Positions 8,339 to 17,359 of a DNA stretch of 47,450 bases are shown here, one piece after another. The position numbers were made by a program, and so were the translations under genes. The DNA comes from SAR324 cluster bacterium REDSEA-S27_B3 (GTDB lineage Bacteria; SAR324; NAC60-12). How positions within the stretch are numbered: position 1 is the first letter of the stretch; every line of letters starts with the position of its first letter. Below the pieces are notes generated by a model. It did not search any database and was not told the origin of the DNA. It saw nothing but the letters and a program-made list of their open reading frames with translations. The DNA is taken from the NCBI GenBank assembly GCA_001627865.1, contig LUQO01000007.1:1-47450 (forward strand), in the 5' to 3' direction.

Positions 8339-9809
8339 CTATCTTTTGCTATATGTAAACGGCCAACGTCACCAGATTTCAGGTGAAAGGTGCTTTCAAT
8401 CACTCTCTGATTATTTGCGCATTGAGCTGGGTTTAGTTGGTACCAAGGTTGTTTGCGCCGAAGGTGACTGCGGTTCATGTACGGTGTTAATCGGACGCGT
8501 CCGGAATGGAGAGCTGAAATACGAAGGCATTGACAGTTGTATTCAGTATCTGTATCAACTTGACTGCACGCATGTAATCACGATTGAGGGATTAAAACAT
8601 GAAAACCGAGTTCACCCTGTACAGCAGGCGATGGTGGATGCCATGGGATCACAGTGCGGCTACTGTACTCCTGGGTTTGTTATGTCCCTTGCTGCCATGC
8701 TGGAAACGAAAGAGGCCTTGACACGGCTTTCAGTACAGGACGGCTTAACTGGCAATTTGTGCCGTTGTACTGGTTATGAGCAAATCATTGAGGCGGCCTT
8801 GTCCCTCTCAAAACCTGTCGCGGGGTCTGCGGCAAATCAGCCTGCTTCAAAGCGATATAATAAAAAGGCGCTTATTGCGGATTTTAATGCACATGCTTCA
8901 CAATCTGTATTTTGTGAGTATCTGGAAAAATGGAACGGAGCATCAAATAAGGTCAGGTTTTTTGTACCCCGCACACTGCAGGAAGCAGTTGAATTCAAGC
9001 AAAAACAAAGAAACGTTACTGTTGTTGCGGGAGGGACAGATATTTCTGTGCAAATGAACAAGGAGCATATTGAGCCAAAGTGTGTAATGAGCCTGACAAA
9101 TCTGGATGAATTGGATTTTATTGAGCTTAAAAAACAAAAAGTGAAAGTTGGAGCAGGTGTGACATGGACTAAGCTGGGTGAATTTTGTCAACAGCATCTT
9201 CCACAACTATCTGAAATTATATCTTTATTTGCATCAAGGCAGATCAGGAACGCGGGCACATTGGCAGGCAACATTGCTAATGCGTCACCGATTGCTGATT
9301 CACTGCCGTTTCTGCATGTAATTGAGGCTGAGATAGAGTTGTCCGGAACGAAAAGCAGCAGGTGGGTCAATATCAACCGATTTTATCATGGTTATAAAAA
9401 TACTGAAATGACTCCGGACGAGCTTATCACAAGTATTCGCTGGAATCTTCCTGAACCGGAGGGCGTACTGAAACTCTACAAAGTCTCCAAACGTAAAGAC
9501 CTTGATATCTCCACCTTTACTGCAGGCATTCTGCTAAAGTTGAAAAATGGTAAAATTAACAAAGCACGCCTGGCATACGGAGGGGTTGGACCGGTTGTAC
9601 TTCGTCTGCCTAAGACAGAGAGATACATGCAGGGCAAGCCGGTAACCGCAACCATTTTTCAGCAGGCCGGTAGTATGGCCAGTGAGGAAATTTCTCCAAT
9701 TTCAGACGTACGTGCGTCCACAGATTATCGTTCTCAGTTAGCGGAAAACATAATGATGAAATTTTTTCATGAGTGCTTTGACAATCAAACCAAAAAAGAG
9801 GCCGCATGA
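8331..9809 (+). CDS. xdhA: xanthine dehydrogenase small subunit (2Fe-2S + FAD)
   Basis: Electron-transfer subunit of molybdenum xanthine dehydrogenase, oxidising hypoxanthine/xanthine to urate with the large subunit. The 492 residues contain an N-terminal plant-type [2Fe-2S] domain with Cys42, 47, 50 and 70, then the second helical [2Fe-2S] domain with Cys109, 112, 144 and 146 (QCGYCTPG and LCRCTGYE). An FAD-binding domain follows, with VVAGGTDISVQ near 230-240 and RNAGTLAGNIANASPIAD. This fused XdhA layout matches proteobacterial two-subunit enzymes. The gene overlaps the upstream ABC ATPase by 8 bases and xdhB by 4 (ATGA), so all three are translationally coupled. Confidence 0.93.
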   Translation: MRDYLLLYVNGQRHQISGERCFQSLSDYLRIELGLVGTKVVCAEGDCGSCTVLIGRVRNGELKYEGIDSCIQYLYQLDCTHVITIEGLKHENRVHPVQQAMVDAMGSQCGYCTPGFVMSLAAMLETKEALTRLSVQDGLTGNLCRCTGYEQIIEAALSLSKPVAGSAANQPASKRYNKKALIADFNAHASQSVFCEYLEKWNGASNKVRFFVPRTLQEAVEFKQKQRNVTVVAGGTDISVQMNKEHIEPKCVMSLTNLDELDFIELKKQKVKVGAGVTWTKLGEFCQQHLPQLSEIISLFASRQIRNAGTLAGNIANASPIADSLPFLHVIEAEIELSGTKSSRWVNINRFYHGYKNTEMTPDELITSIRWNLPEPEGVLKLYKVSKRKDLDISTFTAGILLKLKNGKINKARLAYGGVGPVVLRLPKTERYMQGKPVTATIFQQAGSMASEEISPISDVRASTDYRSQLAENIMMKFFHECFDNQTKKEAA

Positions 9810-12355
9810 AAATTCTTGCCAAACCAAAACATAAGTCGGCGTCTGGGCCTGTGAGGAAGAGATCTTTGTTTCATGATGATCAAATTACGGGAAAAAATGA
9901 AAAGCCTGCAGAATATATTGCTCATACTGTACAACAAGAGCACCACAGCAAAGTTTCCGGAAAACAGGTGCCACATGATTCTGCAGTCGGGCATGTAACA
10001 GGGGAAGCTTTATTCGTGGATGATTTGACACCCGCGAAGAATGAATTGATTGTGGATTTCATCTCGAGCCCTGTTGCGCACGGAAAGATTGTCAGCATAA
10101 ATACTGAAGAACTGGCTCAGCTGGATGGAATTGCCGGCGTTTATACATATGCAGATATTCCCGGAAAGAATCTATATGGAGTGGTTGTTCAGGATGAGCC
10201 GATTCTGGCTGAAGATGTAGTTGAGTATGTAGGGCAGCCTATCGCAGTCATCGCCGGTGAATCCCGTAAGGCAATTAGGCAGGCCAGAAAAAAGGTTCAA
10301 CTCAAAATCAAAGAGTTGAAGCCTGTTTTCACTATTGACGAGGCAATTGCCAAACAACAGTACATTGGAGTTCACCGTACCTTCAGACAGGGTAATTATG
10401 ATAAGGCCTGGAAAGAATCTGAACATACACTGCAAGGGACATTTGTCTGCAACGGACAGGAACAATTCTATCTTGAATCTCAGGCGGCATTGGCCTGGCC
10501 CGGAGAGCATGGTGAGGTTTATGTTCATTCTTCAACTCAGAATCCATCAGAAATTCAGGCTGTTGTCGCGGAAGCTTTGGGAGTCGGTTATAAAGAAGTA
10601 GTTTGTGTCTGCAAACGCATGGGAGGCGGATTTGGCGGCAAAGAGACACAAGCAGCAATTCCTGCTGTGATGGCCGCGCTTGTGGCCTCAAAAACCGGAC
10701 GCTCCGCAAGAGTGGCATATACTAAAGACGATGATATGCGCTCCACCGGCAAAAGGCATCCATACAAAATTCACTACAAAGCCGCCTTCACGTCTGAAGG
10801 AAAAATTACCGGAGTGAAGTTTGACATTTACTCCAACGGTGGAGCATCCGCCGATTTGTCAACGGCTGTGATGGAGCGCACCCTGTTTCATTCAGATAAT
10901 GCCTATTATATTCCAAATCTTATTTTCAATGGTGTCATCTGCAAAACAAACTTCCCCCCCAATACCGCATTCCGTGGATTTGGAGGACCGCAGGGAATGG
11001 CAAATATTGAAAACGTGATTCAGGAAATTGCCATTTATCTGCAGAAAGATGCCCTGGAAATCAGGCGCTTGAATTGTTATGCTCGCAATGAGCGCAATGT
11101 TACTCCATACGGACAGATTGTGATAAATCATATTCTTCCGGAAATCATTGAACAGCTTGCCAAAACTTCCGGATACAAAAAGCGTCTGCAGGAAGTGGAA
11201 GAATTTAATCGCAAGTCACTTACACATCTGCGGGGACTGGCTCTGACTCCGATGAAGTTTGGCATTTCCTTCACTACTACATTTCTGAATCAGGGCAATG
11301 CGTTGGTAAATGTTTACAAGGACGGTACGGTGCAGGTATCAACAGGAGGCACCGAAATGGGGCAGGGTCTTAACACAAAAATAAGGCAGCTGGTTGCAGA
11401 TGAATTTGCGATTTCTTACCAGGATGTGAAGCTGATGGTCACTTCAACAGAAAAAAACAACAACACACCACCGACTGCGGCATCCGCGAGTACTGATTTG
11501 AACGGAATGGCAGCTGTAAATGCCTGTCAGAAAATACGTGACAATTTATGCAGGTTTGCAAGCAAATACTTTGCTTCAGAGGGAACCGGACTTAAGCCTT
11601 CAACCAGTAACATTTGTTTTGAAGACAGTGCTGTTTATGATCAGCGGAATCCTGCAAATAAACTGTCTTTTAAAGAACTTGTAGAACTAGCTTTCATGAA
11701 TCGAGTGAGTATGGGAGAGCGAGGATTTTACCAAACCCCAGAAATTAATTTCAACAGGGAGACTGAGAAGGGTGAGCCGTTTTTCTATTACACTACAGGC
11801 GCGGCGGTTTCTGAAATACTCATTGATCGTTTTACAGGTCAACTCACGCTTGAACGTTCAGATTTGCTGGTTGATATAGGTGAGTCGATCAATCCCGGCA
11901 TTGACCGCGGACAGATAATTGGAGGTTTTATTCAGGGAGTGGGCTGGGTAACGAACGAAGAATTGCGCTACTCTGATAAAGGAGAACTTCTGTCTTTTTC
12001 TCCTACAACCTACAAAATCCCCAACATTCAGGATCTTCCTGAAATTTTCAATGTGGACACTATCAGCAATCCTCACCATCAAATTAATATAAGACGCAGC
12101 AAAGCTGTGGGAGAACCACCATTGATGCTGTGCTTATCAGTCTGGATGGCAGTTAAACATGCATTATCCTGTGTGCGAAGTGGTGTCTGCCCTCAGCTTA
12201 ACCTGCCTGCAACAGCTGAGGAGATTCTGCGCAGACTGACAGATCTTAAGCACCAGACAAAAGAACATGCTGAAGAACTTGATCCGGCAGAGGAATCAGA
12301 AGTCGCCCTTGTTTCCACGCCTGAACAAACCTCCAAGGATCAACAAGCTGCCTGA
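9806..12355 (+). CDS. xdhB: xanthine dehydrogenase large subunit (molybdopterin-binding)
   Basis: Catalytic molybdenum-cofactor subunit of xanthine dehydrogenase. Conserved elements are VPHDSAVGHVTGEALFVDDL at the domain start, the Q-loop RMGGGFGGKET, the substrate-loop AFRGFGGPQGM, GGTEMGQGLNTK, and a catalytic glutamate in KAVGEPPLML near the C-terminus. At 849 residues it is longer than typical XdhB (about 775). There is a basic N-terminal extension of about 50 residues before the normal start and an acidic, low-complexity C-terminal tail of about 30 residues. Neither extension looks like a known domain or a Tat signal. The start ATG overlaps the xdhA stop. The insertion chaperone XdhC is not adjacent; a damaged copy lies about 34 kb away at 46050-47022. 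Confidence 0.93.
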   Translation: MKILAKPKHKSASGPVRKRSLFHDDQITGKNEKPAEYIAHTVQQEHHSKVSGKQVPHDSAVGHVTGEALFVDDLTPAKNELIVDFISSPVAHGKIVSINTEELAQLDGIAGVYTYADIPGKNLYGVVVQDEPILAEDVVEYVGQPIAVIAGESRKAIRQARKKVQLKIKELKPVFTIDEAIAKQQYIGVHRTFRQGNYDKAWKESEHTLQGTFVCNGQEQFYLESQAALAWPGEHGEVYVHSSTQNPSEIQAVVAEALGVGYKEVVCVCKRMGGGFGGKETQAAIPAVMAALVASKTGRSARVAYTKDDDMRSTGKRHPYKIHYKAAFTSEGKITGVKFDIYSNGGASADLSTAVMERTLFHSDNAYYIPNLIFNGVICKTNFPPNTAFRGFGGPQGMANIENVIQEIAIYLQKDALEIRRLNCYARNERNVTPYGQIVINHILPEIIEQLAKTSGYKKRLQEVEEFNRKSLTHLRGLALTPMKFGISFTTTFLNQGNALVNVYKDGTVQVSTGGTEMGQGLNTKIRQLVADEFAISYQDVKLMVTSTEKNNNTPPTAASASTDLNGMAAVNACQKIRDNLCRFASKYFASEGTGLKPSTSNICFEDSAVYDQRNPANKLSFKELVELAFMNRVSMGERGFYQTPEINFNRETEKGEPFFYYTTGAAVSEILIDRFTGQLTLERSDLLVDIGESINPGIDRGQIIGGFIQGVGWVTNEELRYSDKGELLSFSPTTYKIPNIQDLPEIFNVDTISNPHHQINIRRSKAVGEPPLMLCLSVWMAVKHALSCVRSGVCPQLNLPATAEEILRRLTDLKHQTKEHAEELDPAEESEVALVSTPEQTSKDQQAA

Positions 12356-12401
12356 AAAATTTCCCGCTTAGGCATTGTTTCAGTTGCTGTGCTTGATTGA
12401 A

Positions 12402-12430
12402 TTGACATTTCAGGCAAAATCTCACATATT
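12402..12430 (+). promoter_or_regulatory. sigma-70-type promoter upstream of ilvC
   Basis: A perfect -35 TTGACA (12402-12407) and CATATT (12425-12430, four of six matches) are separated by 17 bases, the ideal spacing. Transcription would start near 12437 and give a leader of about 55 bases before ilvC, which has a good ribosome binding site (GGAGAAAGA) before its ATG at 12494. The -10 overlaps a hairpin-plus-T-run feature. Confidence 0.5.
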
Positions 12431-12448
12431 GTGTCTGAGAATTTTTTT
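12420..12448 (+). terminator. weak hairpin followed by seven T, after xdhB
   Basis: TCTCA at 12420-12424 pairs with TGAGA at 12436-12440, with further partial pairing inside, and seven T residues follow at 12442-12448. This has the layout of an intrinsic terminator for the xdh unit, but the stem is short and poor in GC. It also overlaps the proposed ilvC -10, so it could instead be an operator or attenuator. Confidence 0.3.
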
Positions 12449-12493
12449 GTGCAGATTGTATAAAAAATCAGTTAATAATCTTATGGAGAAAGA

Positions 12494-13537
12494 ATGAAGG
12501 ACATTGATATTAATGGAATAAAAGAGACCATAGTTGAGCGTTCGGATTACCCAATCGAACAATGTAAAAACAATCTTGCTGATGAAGTAACAGCAATTTT
12601 AGGCTACGGACCTCAGGGCAGGGGCCAGGGTCTTAATATGAGGGATCAGGGATTCAAGGTAATTCTGGGTTTGCGCAAAGGCAGAAGCTGGGACAAGGCT
12701 CTTGAAGATGGATGGGTTGAAGGAAAAACTCTCTTTGAAACAGAAGATGCTGCTCAGCAGGGCACCATATTGCAGTACTTGCTTTCTGACGCAGGCCAGA
12801 TTGCCGCGTGGCCGATGGTTAAAGCTAATCTAAACGATGGTGACGCGCTTTATTTTTCCCATGGTTTCGGCATAGTATTTCACAAAGACACCAAAATCAT
12901 TCCACCTGAAAATGTGGACGTGATACTGGTTGCGCCTAAGGGCAGTGGTCTGACTGTCCGGACTCATTTTCAGGCAGGACGTGGTATCAATTCGTCATTT
13001 GCAATTAAGCAGGATTATACAGGACGGGCAAGAGAACGCTGTATTTCAACTGCTTTCGCGATTGGTTCAGGTCATCTTTTTGAAACTACTTTTGAAGATG
13101 AGGTACACAGTGACCTTACCGGCGAGCGCTGTGTTTTGATGGGCTTACTTCAGGGCGCATTCCTGGCACAATATGAAGTCCTGCGAGAACATGGGCATTC
13201 ACCCTCAGAAGCCTATAATGAAACAATAGAAGAAGCGCTGCAGAGCCTTTATCCTCTGGTTTCAGAAAAAGGTATGGATTGGATGTACGCGAATTGCTCA
13301 ACCACTGCTCAGCGCGGCGCGCTGGACTGGGCGCCAAAATTCCGTGATGCCATCAAGCCGCTTGTTGAGGAATGCTACCAGAGTGTGCTGGACGGAACTG
13401 AAGCCAAAATTGCCATAGACTCCAATTCAAGTGAAGATTACCGCGAAAAGCTGGAAAAGGAACTTCAGGAAGTCAGCAGCCAGGAAATGTGGCAGGCTGG
13501 TAAAGTTCTGCGAAAGCTTCGTCCGGAAAATTTATAA
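12494..13537 (+). CDS. ilvC: ketol-acid reductoisomerase (class I)
   Basis: Second common step of valine/leucine/isoleucine synthesis: isomerisation and NAD(P)H-dependent reduction of acetolactate or acetohydroxybutyrate. The 347-residue length fits class I enzymes. The Rossmann fold has GYGPQGRGQG (37-46), and the knotted helical domain has the magnesium-ligand motif EDEVHSDLTGE. The nucleotide loop differs from the common bacterial GYGSQGHAQA form and is closer to the GQG-type loop of yeast-like and Bacteroidetes-like enzymes, which may affect NADH/NADPH preference. It has its own promoter and a good ribosome binding site. No ilvB/ilvN or other branched-chain gene is adjacent. The next gene starts 18 bases downstream and is probably cotranscribed. 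Confidence 0.92.
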   Translation: MKDIDINGIKETIVERSDYPIEQCKNNLADEVTAILGYGPQGRGQGLNMRDQGFKVILGLRKGRSWDKALEDGWVEGKTLFETEDAAQQGTILQYLLSDAGQIAAWPMVKANLNDGDALYFSHGFGIVFHKDTKIIPPENVDVILVAPKGSGLTVRTHFQAGRGINSSFAIKQDYTGRARERCISTAFAIGSGHLFETTFEDEVHSDLTGERCVLMGLLQGAFLAQYEVLREHGHSPSEAYNETIEEALQSLYPLVSEKGMDWMYANCSTTAQRGALDWAPKFRDAIKPLVEECYQSVLDGTEAKIAIDSNSSEDYREKLEKELQEVSSQEMWQAGKVLRKLRPENL

Positions 13538-13555
13538 AAAACTTGAGAGGTTAGA

Positions 13556-13882
13556 ATGGGCTTTGTAAAGCTGCTTGATGAAGGGAAATATTTTGAAATA
13601 CAAAAGCGTACTACACGCTCTAATTCCCTTGAGAAGGAATCAACCCCATTTTGCGGAGCACTCCGTCCGCATTATAATCCTAACATGATCCTGCTGCTGA
13701 CAAGTCCCTTGGAATCTCGTAGTGACGTTTTTGAGTTCAGATCAGAAGACATTTTATACGCGGAAGAGCTTTCCAGTCTCACAAAGCCCAACGGTGTGAC
13801 GGTTGAGCAGGTTCGTTTATGGGTACGTAACGGAAGCCCAGCCATGCGCATGGAACCGCTGCGTGTTGGAAAGGACGAGTAA
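13556..13882 (+). CDS. conserved-looking small protein of unknown function
   Basis: A 108-residue soluble protein with no signal peptide or membrane helix. I do not recognise the family. It mixes acidic and basic residues and has a central hydrophobic strand (NPNMILLLTSPL) that suggests a small alpha/beta fold. A single cysteine lies in TPFCGALRPHYNP. The ATG at 13556 has a plausible ribosome binding site (GAGAGGTTAGA), and the gene begins only 18 bases after ilvC, so it is probably in the same transcript. Codon use and GC match its neighbours, which supports a real gene. A link to branched-chain amino acid metabolism would be inference from position only. Confidence 0.7.
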   Translation: MGFVKLLDEGKYFEIQKRTTRSNSLEKESTPFCGALRPHYNPNMILLLTSPLESRSDVFEFRSEDILYAEELSSLTKPNGVTVEQVRLWVRNGSPAMRMEPLRVGKDE

Positions 13883-14103
13883 GCGAGCCGGGAATTACCA
13901 GGAAGTTATCTGTATAAGTTACGCAGCTGACTCTGTTTATATTTAATATGTCTTTGCGATCAGCTCAGCAGATTTCAGACTGTTGCCCTTCCCCTGTTTG
14001 TACTTTTAGATGCGAATGATAATGTTCTCGCCAAACACGCCGGAATTTTAGAACTAGCTGAATATTCTGCAATTCCTGAACTGATACCTCCCAATTATTT
14101 TTT

Positions 14104-15198
14104 GTGCGTTCCCGGACTTTAGTATTTTTCGCCCTTGGAGCATTAACTTTCTTAAGCGGCTGCTCCGATTTAGGCTATTATTGGCAGGCCGCGTCAGGAC
14201 ATCTGGAGCTGTTGGGCCGGAAGCAGGATATCCAGGAACTGCTTGATTCTCCTCATACTTCAGCAGAATTAAAACGTAAACTGAATCTGGTGAAGAGTGT
14301 TCGGACTTTCGCTGTTCAGCAGCTTTCCTTTCCGGACAATCAGGGTTACACCGGATATGTAGAGTTGGATCGTCCATACGTGACAATGGTGGTGACGGCT
14401 GCACCTCCTCTTGAGTTGAAAGCACATCAATGGTGTTACTGGTTTGTGGGTTGTCAGGAATACCGTGGATATTTCGAAAAAGAACACGCAAGAGAATATG
14501 CTCAGGAATTACAGCAGCAAAAACTGGATGTTTCAGTCAGTCCGGTTACCGCTTACTCTACACTTGGTTGGCTGAATAAATCGTGGCTGCCGGATTATTT
14601 TTCAGATCCTGTAATCAGCACTTTTTTGCGGCGTCATGACGCGGAATTGATTACAGTGCTGATCCATGAAATGGCACATCAGGTAGTTTATGTCAGCAAC
14701 GACACTTCCTTTAATGAATCATTTGCTGTTTTTGTTGAGCAGCAAGGACTGAAGCAGTACCTGGATGTCTCCGAAACTGATGTTTTCATTAAGGATGATC
14801 GGGAAGAATTATTTCAGTGGTATTTAAAAGCAAGCAAAGATAGAGAATTGTTTCGAAACTTGATCAATTTAGCTTTTGAGAAGATTGAGAAAATGTTTGC
14901 TTCAGATCTTTCAAATGCAGACAAGCTGCAAAAAAAACAGCAGCTGTTTGATCAACTGCAGGACAGTTACAAAACACAGAAAAAAAACTTTCAGGTGCTT
15001 TCTTATGACAATTGGTTTGCCAAAGAACTTAATAACACTCATTTGCTCAGTGTAAAGCGCTACCACAGCCAGGTTGAAAAATTCGAGCACTTGTTCGACC
15101 AGCAGGGAAAAGACTGGAACAGGTTTTTTGAGGCAGTAAGGGAGTTGGCAGATGTCTCGAGCGAAGAGCGTCAACATCGTATGTCACTGCTGAATTGA
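14104..15198 (+). CDS. predicted lipoprotein aminopeptidase (COG4324/Aminopep family)
   Basis: A 364-residue protein with an N-terminal lipoprotein signal (hydrophobic helix then lipobox LSGC, Cys20). It should therefore be membrane-anchored and face the periplasm. The zinc-protease motif HEMAHQ lies in LITVLIHEMAHQVVYV, with a downstream glutamate in FNESFAVFVE as the likely third ligand; this is the pattern of the predicted aminopeptidase family PF10023. The C-terminal third is helical and lysine/glutamine-rich. The start is a GTG at 14104, chosen because the signal peptide follows at once; no strong ribosome binding site precedes it. The gmhB-like gene starts 8 bases downstream. Proteolytic activity is family prediction, and the substrate is unknown. 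Confidence 0.85.
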   Translation: MRSRTLVFFALGALTFLSGCSDLGYYWQAASGHLELLGRKQDIQELLDSPHTSAELKRKLNLVKSVRTFAVQQLSFPDNQGYTGYVELDRPYVTMVVTAAPPLELKAHQWCYWFVGCQEYRGYFEKEHAREYAQELQQQKLDVSVSPVTAYSTLGWLNKSWLPDYFSDPVISTFLRRHDAELITVLIHEMAHQVVYVSNDTSFNESFAVFVEQQGLKQYLDVSETDVFIKDDREELFQWYLKASKDRELFRNLINLAFEKIEKMFASDLSNADKLQKKQQLFDQLQDSYKTQKKNFQVLSYDNWFAKELNNTHLLSVKRYHSQVEKFEHLFDQQGKDWNRFFEAVRELADVSSEERQHRMSLLN

Positions 15199-15206
15199 TA
15201 AGTTAA

Positions 15207-15794
15207 ATGCATGAAATTTCCTTCAAAAAATTGCGTGTCATATTGCTTGATCGTGATGGTGTAATCAATCAGGAACCAGGACCTATACTGACTCCGGAAC
15301 AGTTTATAATGATCCCGAAAAGCTCGGAAGCAGTGGCCAGAATAAATGCTCAGGGCTGGAAGTGTTTTGTAATCACTAACCAGGCGGCCATTGCCAGAGG
15401 GGATCTGAATCAGGCTGTATTCCAGGAGATAACTGATAAAATGCATCATGAGTTGCAGAAGTCCGGAGCACGAATAGACGGACAATATTTTTGTCCGCAT
15501 CATCCTGACTGGGAAAACGGCAAAAGGCTTACTGAACCAAAACAATGTTCTTGCCGGAAACCCGGGACACTGATGCTGGAACAGGCCTCGTCTGAACATG
15601 GGTTTGCACCGGATGAAACTGTATTTATTGGGGATACCACCACTGATTTTGCCGCAGCATCTGGTTGGGGCACACCTTCTATTGGAGTTCGTACTGGATG
15701 TGCCGGACAGGACGGCAAGGTTTCCATTGCTCCGGATTATTGGACAGATGATCTGTGGAGCGCGGTTGAATTATTGCTTGAAAACACTTCCTGA
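15207..15794 (+). CDS. gmhB: D-glycero-D-manno-heptose 1,7-bisphosphate 7-phosphatase
   Basis: HAD-superfamily phosphatase that removes the C7 phosphate of heptose bisphosphate on the way to ADP-heptose for LPS core. The 195 residues show the nucleophile motif LLDRDGVIN (Asp15, Asp17), motif II in FVITNQAAIARG, the zinc loop with Cys96, His98, Cys114 and Cys116 (CPHHP and CSCRKPG), and the metal motif FIGDTTTD. The zinc loop distinguishes GmhB from histidinol-phosphatase-only relatives, although some paralogues cannot be told apart by eye. It follows the aminopeptidase gene by 8 bases, so the two are probably cotranscribed. The kpsF and lpxL-type genes elsewhere in the window fit an LPS role. 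Confidence 0.85.
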   Translation: MHEISFKKLRVILLDRDGVINQEPGPILTPEQFIMIPKSSEAVARINAQGWKCFVITNQAAIARGDLNQAVFQEITDKMHHELQKSGARIDGQYFCPHHPDWENGKRLTEPKQCSCRKPGTLMLEQASSEHGFAPDETVFIGDTTTDFAAASGWGTPSIGVRTGCAGQDGKVSIAPDYWTDDLWSAVELLLENTS

Positions 15795-15926
15795 CAATTT
15801 CCTGATAAATTTATCCTGCCTAAACTATTGATGACTGTATTTGATTTCACAAATAACTTGAGACAAACAGCGTAATCAAGCTAGTCTGAGTCAATTCTTT
15901 TTTCCTCTTAAATACACTTCTATTCC

Positions 15927-17342
15927 ATGTTTTCAAAATCAATTTTGCTTTTCAATACTGGAGGCTGCGTGTCGCCGTTTCCGCTTTCTAAGTTTCTATC
16001 TCCCTCAGCATTCAGGAAAGCCCTGCTTTTTTTGATCACGGCTGTTTTCATTGCTCCGGCAGTTTCTGCGGGAACGCTTAATGATGGTCTCTACGCAAAC
16101 TTGAAAACCTCAAAAGGCGAGATTGTTTTACGACTTTTTTATAAGCGTGCTCCGCTGACGGTATCCAATTTTGTGGGACTTGCTGAAGGAACAAAACAAT
16201 GGAATGATCCTGTTACCAGCAAAGCCATGAAAACACGTTATTATGATGGCCTGAGTTTTCACAGGGTGATCAATGATTTCATGATTCAAGGCGGTGATCC
16301 TCTGGGAACAGGAACGGGGGGTCCGGGCTACACATTCAAGGATGAATTTCATCCGGAACTAAAGCACAGCAAAGCCGGAATACTTTCCATGGCCAACGCC
16401 GGAGCAGACACAAACGGCAGCCAGTTCTTTATCACTCATGTTCCAACCCCGCATCTTGACAGCAAGCATTCCGTTTTTGGAGAAGTTGTTGAAGGAATGA
16501 AAGTGGTTAATGCCATTGAGAAAGGTGACCTCATAAACACAGTGACAATCATCCGGAAAGGGGAATCAGCAAACTCGTTTGATCCGGAATCAATAGAAAA
16601 AAATATTACTGAACAAAATAAGAAACTTGCCGAGAAAAACAGGAAAAACATACCCGAACCAACCTCCGCCATTGATGCAGCAAAAGTTCCGGATGCAGGG
16701 AAGCCAGAGACTGAAGAAGTCAGTGTTCAATTGCTGGTTGTGACCTACCAGGGAGCACGGACCTCAAAGCAGAATATTTACTACGACAAAACCGGAGCAA
16801 AAGAAGTGGCGGAAAAACTTGTAGATCTGGCCCGCAGAAAAGGAGTCAGTTTTGCTGATTTGATCAAGCGTTATACTGATTTGCCTCAGCAGACAAAACT
16901 ACCACTGCTGTCCTCAAAAAATAATTTGCCCGATTACCTGCAGCCCGCGCTAAATTTAAAAGAAGGGCAGGTAAGTGATCCTGTTGATTCACCATTTGGA
17001 TACTTGATTTTCAGCCGTGTCTCAGTTGATGCTGTAAATGCCAGCCATATCCTGATCTCGTACAAGGGGGCAATGCGTTCGGAAAAAAAACGTGATCGCG
17101 CGGATGCCAGGAAATTAGCTGAGAAAATTTTGAAAGAACTGAAAAGCGGAAAAGATTTTGCTGAGTTGGCACGAAAATATTCGGACGGTCCTTCAGGACC
17201 CAAAGGAGGCGTCTTGGGACGTTTTGCCCGCGATCAAATGGTACCGGAATTTGACAAGGCAGTTTTCAGCTTGGAGCCCGGCGAAATCAGTGGAGTTGTG
17301 GAAACACAGTTTGGATACCACATCATCAAACGCACCAAATAA
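15927..17342 (+). CDS. exported peptidyl-prolyl isomerase: cyclophilin + two parvulin-like domains
   Basis: A 471-residue periplasmic folding factor. A signal peptide (hydrophobic core about 31-45, cleavage near AVSA-GT at 48) is followed by a cyclophilin domain, about 55-212, with [14 protein letters not shown] (catalytic Arg113) and GSQFFIT. The cyclosporin-binding Trp is replaced by His. A charged linker (about 215-265) leads to a degenerate parvulin-like segment (266-366), then a well-conserved parvulin domain (370-471) with [31 protein letters not shown] and FGYHIIKR. Such a combination is uncommon. The ATG at 15927 has no ribosome binding site. A GTG at 15969 preceded by GGAGG (15960-15964) would give a more normal signal peptide and is a serious alternative start. 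Confidence 0.88.
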   Translation: MFSKSILLFNTGGCVSPFPLSKFLSPSAFRKALLFLITAVFIAPAVSAGTLNDGLYANLKTSKGEIVLRLFYKRAPLTVSNFVGLAEGTKQWNDPVTSKAMKTRYYDGLSFHRVINDFMIQGGDPLGTGTGGPGYTFKDEFHPELKHSKAGILSMANAGADTNGSQFFITHVPTPHLDSKHSVFGEVVEGMKVVNAIEKGDLINTVTIIRKGESANSFDPESIEKNITEQNKKLAEKNRKNIPEPTSAIDAAKVPDAGKPETEEVSVQLLVVTYQGARTSKQNIYYDKTGAKEVAEKLVDLARRKGVSFADLIKRYTDLPQQTKLPLLSSKNNLPDYLQPALNLKEGQVSDPVDSPFGYLIFSRVSVDAVNASHILISYKGAMRSEKKRDRADARKLAEKILKELKSGKDFAELARKYSDGPSGPKGGVLGRFARDQMVPEFDKAVFSLEPGEISGVVETQFGYHIIKRTK

Positions 17343-17359
17343 CAGTCTGGAGTAAAGCA

